Source of the DNA: Alphaproteobacteria bacterium
GTDB taxonomy: Bacteria > Pseudomonadota > Alphaproteobacteria > Rhizobiales > JAKIUO01
Direction of reading: 5' to 3'
DNA length: 64,000 bases
NCBI GenBank assembly: GCA_024280895.1
Contig: JAJRPI010000051.1
Location: 1 to 64,000, forward strand
Part shown: in pieces, positions 57,660 to 64,000 of the stretch
Layout: each line of letters opens with the position of its first letter
Position numbering within the stretch: position 1 is the stretch's first letter
Made by a program: the position numbers and the translations under genes
Notes under the pieces: model-generated
What the model saw: only the letters and a program-made list of their open reading frames with translations
Databases searched by the model: none
Told to the model about the DNA's origin: nothing

Positions 57660-60600
57660 AGCAGGCAATAATACGAAAGAACCAATAGATCAGGGCGCTC
57701 ACAAGCTGATCTCCATGTTCGTGCGCCATCCAACGGCTGCCAATCTGTTGATGGTGCTGATGCTGATTGCTGGCATGTTCGCGCTTGGTAAATTAAACAC
57801 GCAATTTTTTCCAACCTTCAGTGTCCCCAATATTTCCGTGAAAGTGTCTTGGCCCGGAGCCAGCGCCGCGGATGTGGAGAGCACAATTATCGACGCACTG
57901 GAGCCGCAATTGCGCTTTCTCGATGGCGTTGACGCCATTGGTGCGGTGGCCCGCGAAGGTTTTGCAACCATTGGCATTGAGTTCATTCCATCGACGGATA
58001 TGCAAAAAGCGTTGGGGGATGTGCAGCAAGCAGTGGATAGCGTCACAACCTTGCCAGCTGACGCCGAAACACCGGTAATTGCGCGGATCCAGCGCTATGA
58101 CCGCGTCGCCAATATGTCTGTTTCTGGTCCCTATAGCGAGCAGGCCATTCGCAGTTTTGCCAAAACCATTCGTGATGGTTTGCTGGATGCAGGGATTGAT
58201 AAGGTCGATTTTGTGGGGATGCGAGATCCCGAAATCGAAATCCGTGTCAAGGATCGCGATCTGCGCCGTCTCAATCTGACGCTTGCCGATATTGCTAAAA
58301 AAGTAAAAGAAGATAGTCGCGATTTTCCCTCAGGCATTCTGGAGGGAGCGGTGGAGCGGCAATTGCGCTCGGTGGCGGAACGCAAAACCCCAGAGACCAT
58401 TGGCCAGGTTGAAGTGCGCTCCGATAAGGCGGGCAATAAAATTGTGCTGCGCGATATTGCAGATCTGCGTGAGCGCTTTGATGAGAGTAGCCTTGTGGGG
58501 CTGAAAAACGGCCAGCCGGCAATTGAGCTGATTATCCGCCGCAGCCTCAAGTCTGATACCCTCAAATCGTTAAAGATCTTGCGTAAATATATCAAGCAGA
58601 TCCGCCCGACCTTGCCGCCTAATTTGCAGGTGCAGCTCTATAATGTGCGCGGCGATCATGTGGTCAACCGGCTTAATATCTTGATCAAGAACGGCGCGCA
58701 GGGGCTGGTCCTGGTGTTGGTGATATTATTTTTGTTTCTTAATGCGCGGATTGCCTTTTGGGTCGCAGCTGGTATTCCTGTTGCCCTGATGGCGACCTTT
58801 TCGGTGATGTATTTTACCGGCCAGAGCATCAATATGGTGTCCATGTTCGCGCTTATTATGATGCTTGGGATTATCGTTGATGATGCAATCGTTGTGGGGG
58901 AGCACACGGCCACAAGACAGGGCATGGGAGATAACCGTCTTGAGGCCTCGATCGCGGGGGCTGGGCGCATGCTGACACCGGTGTCAGCCGCTACCTTGAC
59001 CACGATGGCTTCATTTTTGCCCATGACCCTTATCAGTGGCCGCCTTGGCGATATTATGGGCACCATGCCAAAGGTCGTGCTGGCAGTGCTGATTGCCTCG
59101 ATCATTGAATGCTTTTTTATTCTGCCGGGACATTTGCGTCATGGCTTTGGCAAAATGCAGGAAAAACCGGGACGTTTTCGCAGCTGGTTTGATCGCTATT
59201 TTGATCGTTTTCGCGAGGGGCCGTTCAACCGGTTTGTGACGCTTTCTTATCATTGGCGCTATTCCACCTTGACCTTGTCGCTGATTTCCATGTTCATTGT
59301 TATCGGCCTGATTGCGGGTGGGCATATCCATGTGCGCCGCTTTCCATCGCCGCCTCCTGAACAGTTACGCATGAGCGTTGAATTTGCGGTGGGCACGCCG
59401 CGCGAACAACAAATCAGCACTCTGCTGGAGCTTGATCGTTCCTTATATCGCGCCGAAAAGAATGTCGCTGGTCGCAAAGGCACTTTCATCACATCAAGTT
59501 TTACCACCATTGGCTCGATCGGGCGCGATCGTGGAGATAATCTGGCCGAAATCGAAGTGCAATTGACCTCAAGCGAAACCCGCTCGAAACCAAGCCGGTT
59601 AGCACAATACTGGACGCGCTTGACGGGGGGCGCAGACCAATCGGTCGAGCAAAGTAAAAAGGGCGCATTGACAGCGCGCCGGTTCATTTCGGTCTGGCGA
59701 AAATCGCGACCAAAAATCGCTGGCGTGGAGCGCTTGACCCTGTCAGCCCGGCGTCATGGCCCCGGCGGCAAGGATGTGCATATCCAGCTGACGGGCGGCA
59801 CGGTACGGCAAATGAAAAAAGCCGCCGAGGCGTTGAAGCCATTGTTGACTGCGTTTCCCGGCGTATCGGCGGTGGAAGATGATTTGCCTTATGGCAAGCC
59901 TGAACTTGTTATGGAGTTGACGTCCCGTGGGCGGGCCCTTGGCTTCACCGCGCAAAGTGTTGGCACCAAGGTGCGCAACGCTTTTCAAGGGGCCATTGCC
60001 ATGCGCTTTGCGAGGGGCGACGAGGAAATTACCGTGCGCGTCAAGCGAGAGCAAAAGTCTCGCGGGTTGGGTGTTTTGGAGCAGCTTTATCTGCGCAGCC
60101 CCGCTGGCATCAGCGTGCCTTTGACGGAGATCGTCTCGATCACCGAAAAGGCTGGTTTTTCGATCATCAAGCATGATGAAGGTCAACGCATTGTCTCGGT
60201 GACAGCTGATCTTGACAGTGATCAAATGGAAGTGCCGCAGTTGACGAACGAGCTTGACACCAAGGTGATGCCGCAGATCATGGCAGACTATGGAGTGCGT
60301 TACGAATATTCGGGCGCCGCCGAAGAGCGCAAACGAAATTTTAAGGATATGAAGAAGGGCGCACTGGTGTCGTTGGCGCTCATCTACATTATTCTGGCCT
60401 GGGTATTTGGTCACTATGCCAAGCCGCTGGCGGTGATGGCGATTATTCCTTTCGGGATTGTTGGTGCTGTTTACGGGCATATGATCATGGGCATCAATCT
60501 GACCATGATCAGCATGATCGGCCTACTTGGCCTGTCGGGTATTTTGGTCAATGACAGCATCATTCTTGTCTCGACCGCCAAGGAGCGCCTTGATCGCGGG

Positions 60601-60888
60601 CAAAGCATGATGGAGGCCTCGATTGGCGCCTCCAAAGATCGCTTGCGCGCCGTGGTGCTAACCTCGCTCACCACCATTGTCGGCCTGACGCCCTTGATGT
60701 TTGAGACCAGCCGTCAAGCGGCATTCTTGATCCCCATGGCCATCACTATGGTGTTTGGCCTGCTTACCGCCACCATCCTTGTGCTGGTGCTGGTGCCAAG
60801 TCTGCTGGGCATTGGTCGCGATTTGGGGCTCATCGGCAAATGGGTGATTGATCTTTATCGCACTCCCAATACACAAGCGGGGGAGTAG
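57652..60888 (+). CDS. RND efflux pump inner-membrane permease (HAE-1/AcrB-like)
   Basis: 1078-aa RND permease with 12 membrane helices and two large periplasmic loops. Typical sections: HPTAANLLMVLMLIAGMFAL, FPTFSVPNISVKVSWPGASA, LALIMMLGIIVDDAIVVGEH-type TM4 (proton-relay Asp pair in VDDAI) and MIGLLGLSGILVNDSIILV in the second half. It exports drugs or other amphiphiles by proton antiport as a trimer with the upstream adaptor. Starts at GTG 57652, overlapping the adaptor stop; GTG 57634 is an alternative. Substrates cannot be predicted. No TolC-type gene is adjacent. Confidence 0.92.
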   Translation: MAEAGNNTKEPIDQGAHKLISMFVRHPTAANLLMVLMLIAGMFALGKLNTQFFPTFSVPNISVKVSWPGASAADVESTIIDALEPQLRFLDGVDAIGAVAREGFATIGIEFIPSTDMQKALGDVQQAVDSVTTLPADAETPVIARIQRYDRVANMSVSGPYSEQAIRSFAKTIRDGLLDAGIDKVDFVGMRDPEIEIRVKDRDLRRLNLTLADIAKKVKEDSRDFPSGILEGAVERQLRSVAERKTPETIGQVEVRSDKAGNKIVLRDIADLRERFDESSLVGLKNGQPAIELIIRRSLKSDTLKSLKILRKYIKQIRPTLPPNLQVQLYNVRGDHVVNRLNILIKNGAQGLVLVLVILFLFLNARIAFWVAAGIPVALMATFSVMYFTGQSINMVSMFALIMMLGIIVDDAIVVGEHTATRQGMGDNRLEASIAGAGRMLTPVSAATLTTMASFLPMTLISGRLGDIMGTMPKVVLAVLIASIIECFFILPGHLRHGFGKMQEKPGRFRSWFDRYFDRFREGPFNRFVTLSYHWRYSTLTLSLISMFIVIGLIAGGHIHVRRFPSPPPEQLRMSVEFAVGTPREQQISTLLELDRSLYRAEKNVAGRKGTFITSSFTTIGSIGRDRGDNLAEIEVQLTSSETRSKPSRLAQYWTRLTGGADQSVEQSKKGALTARRFISVWRKSRPKIAGVERLTLSARRHGPGGKDVHIQLTGGTVRQMKKAAEALKPLLTAFPGVSAVEDDLPYGKPELVMELTSRGRALGFTAQSVGTKVRNAFQGAIAMRFARGDEEITVRVKREQKSRGLGVLEQLYLRSPAGISVPLTEIVSITEKAGFSIIKHDEGQRIVSVTADLDSDQMEVPQLTNELDTKVMPQIMADYGVRYEYSGAAEERKRNFKDMKKGALVSLALIYIILAWVFGHYAKPLAVMAIIPFGIVGAVYGHMIMGINLTMISMIGLLGLSGILVNDSIILVSTAKERLDRGQSMMEASIGASKDRLRAVVLTSLTTIVGLTPLMFETSRQAAFLIPMAITMVFGLLTATILVLVLVPSLLGIGRDLGLIGKWVIDLYRTPNTQAGE

Positions 60889-60914
60889 GGCTCTATTTGT
60901 CTCGTATTAATTTG

Positions 60915-61223
60915 TCTCACGGCTAATCCTCGCAAGTTCGGGCCTCCGACGGGCGCGCAATGCGCGGCGCGTAGTCACGCTTGCCTCCCTATGGTCGGAG
61001 TTCTTTTCCAATAGACAATTTAAAAGGGAACAAGAATACCGATGCTTGCATCGGCAAGCCCGACTGGCCGCCGGGCTTAGGCCCGCCCCAGCGGAGGCCC
61101 GGCGTTAGCCGGAATAGTCGTGAGCTCAAACAAAACCACCGATGTACACATCGGCAAGCGTGACCACGCGCCGGGCTTTGCCCGCCCGTCGGAGGCAGTG
61201 CGGAGCACGAATAGCCGGGAGAC
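60915..61223. repeat. Long palindromic repeat, compound copy after the efflux genes
   Basis: Left arm TCTCACGGCTAATCCTCG...GGCCTCCGA (60915-60949), right arms at 61091-61124 and 61189-61222 (ATAGCCGGGAGA). Internal arms GGAGTTCTT / AAGAATACC. Same compound layout as the 10.2-10.5 kb copy: one left arm and two right arms. Confidence 0.85.
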
Positions 61224-61236
61224 AAACCAAACCCCG

Positions 61237-61251
61237 TTAACCATTCATTAA
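61237..61251 (+). promoter_or_regulatory. CtrA-type box TTAA-N7-TTAA
   Basis: TTAA-CCATTCA-TTAA matches the alphaproteobacterial cell-cycle regulator CtrA consensus exactly in spacing. It lies 97 bp upstream of the small hydrophobic protein gene at 61348. Confidence 0.5.
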
Positions 61252-61347
61252 GTTGCCACATTTGCGCCATGCCCTGATCACGAATCGGGGGTAGGTTCTG
61301 TTCATCGCCAAACACGAGGCGACAGTTAACAAATCAGGGGATATTTG

Positions 61348-61443
61348 ATGAGCGATTTTAACATGACATTGATGGCATTAACAATGGCAAGCGGCTTGGT
61401 CGCTCTTCCAATGGCACTCGCTCTATCCCCGCTTGTTGGCTAA
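61348..61443 (+). CDS. 31-aa hydrophobic small protein
   Basis: ATG 61348 to TAA 61441-61443 encodes a Met/Leu/Ala-rich peptide (starts MSDFNMTLMAL, ends LALSPLVG) long enough for one membrane helix. CAGGGG lies nine bases upstream at normal distance and a CtrA-type box further up; a strong terminator follows at 61717. No homologue is known to me. Evidence is the ribosome site, composition and promoter-like context, so it could also be chance. Confidence 0.45.
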   Translation: MSDFNMTLMALTMASGLVALPMALALSPLVG

Positions 61444-61716
61444 CAAAACTTACATACACACACAGTTCTTACACTACACACTTCTTACACAGAGAAAACC
61501 GGCCTCAAATAGCGCAAGCGGTAGGCCAACTAGACACGACAAGCACTTTTCGGGGCGAGAAAAAACTCCTACAAACTCCCCCCCGTCCAACGAATTCGAG
61601 GCGTTGAACAAAGTATTTTTGATCGAGAAATTGCTCCTACGGTTTTTTGATCCCAAAATGCGACAGTAGCGTTAGAGTTTGCCATACCGGTCCATAAAGT
61701 GGACCGACAAAAAGAA
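61444..61716. other. Intergenic stretch between the 31-aa gene and its terminator
   Basis: It contains low-complexity Ca/T-rich sequence (ACATACACACACAG) and short open frames on both strands without ribosome sites. Together with the region to 61954 it holds only repeats and a terminator. Confidence 0.4.
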
Positions 61717-61754
61717 AGAGACCCGGTTTTATCACCCCTGGGTCTCTTTTTTTG
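61717..61754 (+). terminator. Strong intrinsic terminator
   Basis: AGAGACCC / GGGTCTCT stem with a 15-base loop and nine T. A short GGTCC/GGACC hairpin precedes it (61689-61704). It probably ends the transcript of the 31-aa gene or a small RNA. Confidence 0.8.
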
Positions 61755-61764
61755 TGCTGTTTTG

Positions 61765-61875
61765 TCTCACGGCTATTCGTGCTAACGCACGGCCTCCGAC
61801 AGGCGCGTTACAACGCGGCGCTCAGTCGAGCTTGCCGATGGTGACCATCGGACTTCTTTATTGTCTCACGGTCAA
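61765..61875. repeat. Partial copy of the long palindromic repeat
   Basis: Left arm TCTCACGGCTATTCGTGC...GCACGGCCTCCGA at 61765-61799; the inner section is short and it ends with a second TGTCTCACGGTC at 61862-61872 in direct instead of inverted orientation, so the element is truncated or rearranged. Confidence 0.7.
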
Positions 61876-61895
61876 GTTATTTGCTGAACGAATTG

Positions 61896-61922
61896 CTCCC
61901 TCTCCCCCAAGGGGAGAGGGAG
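61896..61922. repeat. Short palindrome related to the 13.8 kb repeat
   Basis: CTCCCTCTCCCC / GGGGAGAGGGAG around CAA. Same sequence family as the inner part of the 13776-13897 element. It may act as a terminator for the HxlR gene running towards it. Confidence 0.6.
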
Positions 61923-61954
61923 TAAGAAGATCACATTGAAGGGTTAATGGCCGA

Positions 61955-62287
61955 TCATTTTTCGTTTTGAATAAACTGAAGTCCCCAGCTTTTCATGTGT
62001 TGCAATACTGGTTCCAGCGAACGGCCCAGTGGGGTCAGGCTGTACTCAACTTTTGGTGGCACCTGCGCGTAGACTTTTCGGTGGACAAGGCCATCTGCCT
62101 CCAGTTCGCGCAGCTGATTGGTCAAGGTGCGCTGGGTGACTTTAGTGAGCATTTTTTGCAGCTCGTTAAAGCGCTTGATGTCTTCCAGCAAAATAAACAG
62201 GATCACACCCTTCCATTTACCGCCGATAATATCGAGGGTCGCTTCTACCGGGCATTCAATATATTGCTGGTGACGCTGTTTGCGCAT
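61955..62287 (-). CDS. HxlR-family winged-helix transcriptional regulator
   Basis: 110 aa. Typical sequence CPVEATLDIIGGKWKGVILFIL with the N-terminal sensing Cys, the recognition helix region KVTQRTLTNQLRELEADGLV and the wing VPPKVEYSLTPLGRSL. ATG 62287 has AGGAG eight bases upstream. Divergent from the MAPEG protein gene, which it probably regulates; HxlR proteins often sense aldehydes, quinones or other electrophiles. The 147-bp shared intergenic region must contain the operators, but I could not pick one with confidence. Confidence 0.93.
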   Translation of the reverse strand: MRKQRHQQYIECPVEATLDIIGGKWKGVILFILLEDIKRFNELQKMLTKVTQRTLTNQLRELEADGLVHRKVYAQVPPKVEYSLTPLGRSLEPVLQHMKSWGLQFIQNEK

Positions 62288-62434
62288 GTTCTCTTCTCCT
62301 AAAATACGCCCCAACCGCCCAAAACACGCATAGTATAAAATAGGACACTAGTGGCAATATTACTGCGTACTTCACAAAATTCTCATTTGTACTCATGCTG
62401 CTCCACATCAAGATCAATCGCAAGGAGCAAATTT

Positions 62435-62842
62435 ATGAATTCCCTCTCTCCCGAACTTTATTGGACCACCGCCACCGCTGTTATGACGTCTGTGATGTGG
62501 GCGCCGCACATATTGCAGCGCATCTTTGAGATGAAACCCTACAAGGCCTTTCGCGACCCGCGCCATGATGAGCCAACGCTGGCGCCGTTCGCCCAGCGAG
62601 CCATACGCGCGCACACAAATGCGGTTGAAAATCTGGTGGTGTTTGGTTTGCTGGCGATCATTATTCATTTGACCAGCGCAGGGGACAGTCTCACGGCGCA
62701 AGCGGCGCTGGTTTATTTCGTTGCGCGAGCCGCTCACTATGTGATCTATGTCACCGCCGTGCCGTGGATGCGCACGCCGGTTTATCTGGTCAGTTGGGCC
62801 TGCCAGATTGTGCTGGGTGGACGTTTGCTTGGTTGGTGGTAG
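62435..62842 (+). CDS. MAPEG family membrane protein
   Basis: 135 aa with four hydrophobic segments (LYWTTATAVMTSVMW; VVFGLLAIIIHLTSAG; ALVYFVARAAHYVIYV; VYLVSWACQIVLGGRLLG). The conserved MAPEG motif is in RAIRAHTNAVENLVVF, which in eukaryotic relatives binds glutathione. Bacterial members detoxify electrophiles or lipid peroxides with glutathione; the exact substrate is unknown. ATG 62435 with AAGGAG upstream. Regulation by the divergent HxlR gene is likely. Confidence 0.88.
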   Translation: MNSLSPELYWTTATAVMTSVMWAPHILQRIFEMKPYKAFRDPRHDEPTLAPFAQRAIRAHTNAVENLVVFGLLAIIIHLTSAGDSLTAQAALVYFVARAAHYVIYVTAVPWMRTPVYLVSWACQIVLGGRLLGWW

Positions 62843-62848
62843 GGATTG

Positions 62849-63283
62849 CTATGTTTGCGCATCTTTTTGCGCTGGTGCGATTTTGCCGCCAGCTGCTTCA
62901 TAGGCGGCAAATCCGCCTTCCACAAAGCGCGCATTAAACCCAAGCGAGCATAATTTGGCAACGGCGTTCTGGCTGACTTCATGGCCGTGCACGCAATAGA
63001 CAATCAGCTCGTCGCCGGTTTGGTATTGGCTGGCCCAGCTCTCGACATTTTCATGATCATGCCAGCGCGCCCCGCGCACGATCTGGCCAGAGGCTTCAAA
63101 GGCTGGCATTTTGCGCACATCGATAATGCGCGGCGGTGTTGCGGCCCCGGCTTGTTCAATCAGCCAAAGCGCAGAAACGGATTGTTGTGATTTGTCCAAT
63201 GCGTGCTTTTCCCTCAAATGGTGAGCATGAGACAGTGCTTGGGGGAGCGAGCGCTTAAAGGCCGGGAGACTGTCTTGATCCAA
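62849..63283 (-). CDS. Rhodanese-like domain protein
   Basis: 144 aa. Single rhodanese domain with PPRIIDVRKMPAFEAS, GARWHDHENVESWA and the active-site loop IVYCVHGHEVSQ containing the catalytic Cys, followed by GFNARFVEGGFAAYEAAGG. It transfers sulfur (sulfane) or acts in related thiol chemistry. The start TTG 63283 has no clear ribosome site; a later TTG near 63197 is possible and would remove a non-conserved N-terminal extension. Converges closely with the MAPEG gene (6-bp gap). Confidence 0.85.
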   Translation of the reverse strand: MDQDSLPAFKRSLPQALSHAHHLREKHALDKSQQSVSALWLIEQAGAATPPRIIDVRKMPAFEASGQIVRGARWHDHENVESWASQYQTGDELIVYCVHGHEVSQNAVAKLCSLGFNARFVEGGFAAYEAAGGKIAPAQKDAQT

Positions 63284-63415
63284 TGAGGACTATCTAGCAT
63301 GAGAACAAGGGGCGGGCAATAATGTGCCTGCCTGCGCGGCACGCCATGCCCGCCAAATTGTGCCATGAGGGCCGCCTGATTGGTTTGTTTATTCGAAAAC
63401 CTCCAGCACAAACAC

Positions 63416-63570
63416 TTCCGTCATCCTCGCGCAGGCACGGATCCAAGCGGGTTGCAACTTGTGGTGTGATTGAGGAGAAAAAGAAACCAGCCGCTTGTCT
63501 TTGCCCTATCAGCAATCACGGTACCCACAGATGGTCGCTTGGATTCCCGCCTTCGCGGGAATGACGGAGG
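63416..63570. repeat. MITE-like inverted repeat (GTCATTCCCGCG type)
   Basis: Left arm TTCCGTCATCCTCGCGCAGG...GGATCCAAGCG (63416-63450) and right arm CGCTTGGATTCCCGCCTTCG...GGGAATGACGGA (63536-63569). This GTCATTCCCGCGAAGGCGGGAATCC-like terminus is common in many bacteria. It fills the 307-bp gap between the rhodanese gene and the last partial gene. Confidence 0.8.
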
Positions 63571-63590
63571 GGAGGGCTGATTTCAATTTG

Positions 63591-64000
63591 CTATTTGTTA
63601 GATTGGTCTACTGATTTTGCTCGGCTGCGGGCTGTAGCACGTTGTTTTCTCTTTTTGAGCCAGTTTTTTAGCCAGACGCGGTACCGCTGTCCCTGAGGGT
63701 GATCATCGAGATCGGTTTTGGTAATCCTGATCGCTGATATGAGGCTTTTGACATTTGCCAGCGGCTTGTTGTCGGTTGCTGGCGGTGCTTCAATTCTCAG
63801 ATTGAAAGCAGCGCATCCATTGGACACGTTGACTTCAACTATATCATGCGTAACGACCCCTTTGAAGCTCGCTTCAATAGAGAGCGCCCAGCCGTTGAAG
63901 CCATTGAATGAAATTTTTCTGGGTTCACCGCGAATTCTTCTGGCATCGAAACGGCGGTGCCACCAAAATCGAAAATTGTCCGGTTTTAGAGTTTTTACAT
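63591..64000 (-). CDS. C-terminal part of a hypothetical protein running off the right edge
   Basis: The reverse frame is open from the window edge to the stop at 63591, at least 136 residues, with the start outside the window. Readable parts: FRFWWHRRFDARRIRGEP, ISFNGFNGWALSIEASFKG, VEVNVSNGCAAFNLRIEAPP, and a basic C-terminus (VWLKNWLKKRKQR). It has no recognised family. The GTG near 63827 is inside the frame and not a likely start. Beta-rich in the middle, so a domain of a larger protein is probable. Confidence 0.55.
   Translation of the reverse strand, partial: VKTLKPDNFRFWWHRRFDARRIRGEPRKISFNGFNGWALSIEASFKGVVTHDIVEVNVSNGCAAFNLRIEAPPATDNKPLANVKSLISAIRITKTDLDDHPQGQRYRVWLKNWLKKRKQRATARSRAKSVDQSNK

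Noticed and set aside
61433-61669. 78-codon frame on the plus strand and 60-codon frame on the minus strand
   Set aside because: TTG start without ribosome site, low-complexity peptide, no recognisable family.
1-64000. tRNA, rRNA, group I/II intron, retron or toxin-antitoxin pairs
   Set aside because: None recognised on either strand by reading; no reverse transcriptase, tRNA cloverleaf or paired small toxin genes.

Overview
This 64 kb window is alphaproteobacterial chromosome, most probably from the Hyphomicrobiales (Rhizobiales). The basis is a gene-transfer-agent (GTA) cluster of the Rhodobacter/rhizobial type, a cytochrome c maturation operon in the rhizobial order (ccmI-E-F-H, equal to cycH-J-K-L) beside FeuPQ-like two-component genes, and a TTAA-N7-TTAA CtrA-type box. 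PomA/PomB-like, possibly sodium-driven, stator genes would suit a marine member. The species cannot be named from sequence alone. No rRNA, tRNA, CRISPR array, integrase or transposase was seen.

Layout. (1) 0.2-19.3 kb: a nearly complete GTA structural cluster on the plus strand: g1-like small terminase, large terminase, portal, prohead protease, capsid, head-tail connectors, tail terminator, major tail protein, tail chaperones, short tape measure, distal tail protein, hub, NlpC/P60 peptidase and 'megatron' tail tip, then a one-TM protein and a GH19 endolysin fused to a holin-like tail. It is interrupted by two opposite-strand genes (metY and a 68-aa protein), by large palindromic repeats and by internal intrinsic terminators. 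The g10/g10.1 junction carries a lambda-type GGGAAAG slippery heptamer followed by a hairpin, predicting a -1 frameshift that makes the long tail chaperone. (2) 19.8-32.9 kb: envelope functions: a Lys/Arg-rich lytic transglycosylase, two diverged copies of a [PepSY-like secreted protein + OmpR-type regulator + histidine kinase] module on either side of the ccm operon, a 17-kDa-type lipoprotein, and small secreted proteins. CcmI has a triplicated C-terminal block. (3) 33-36.6 kb: flagellar stator genes and ettA. (4) 36.9-50.8 kb: a 3432-aa secreted protein made of DUF11 and SdrD_B-like modules, translationally coupled (ATGA) to a 1193-aa outer-membrane beta-barrel protein. This is the strongest candidate for an uncharacterised surface system. 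(5) 50.8-55.9 kb: a hypothetical gene, a variant iron-type alcohol dehydrogenase, a DUF262/DUF1524 (GmrSD-like) putative nuclease, an S24 self-cleaving repressor and an exported hypothetical. (6) 56-64 kb: an RND efflux pair whose adaptor holds a 36-bp minisatellite, more palindromic repeats, a 31-aa hydrophobic small protein, HxlR/MAPEG divergent genes, a rhodanese and a partial gene at the right edge.

The long inverted-repeat family occurs six times (four in the GTA cluster, two near 61 kb). Its internal arms differ between copies but largely remain self-complementary. Start sites below were chosen from Shine-Dalgarno positions and family lengths, and uncertain ones are flagged.
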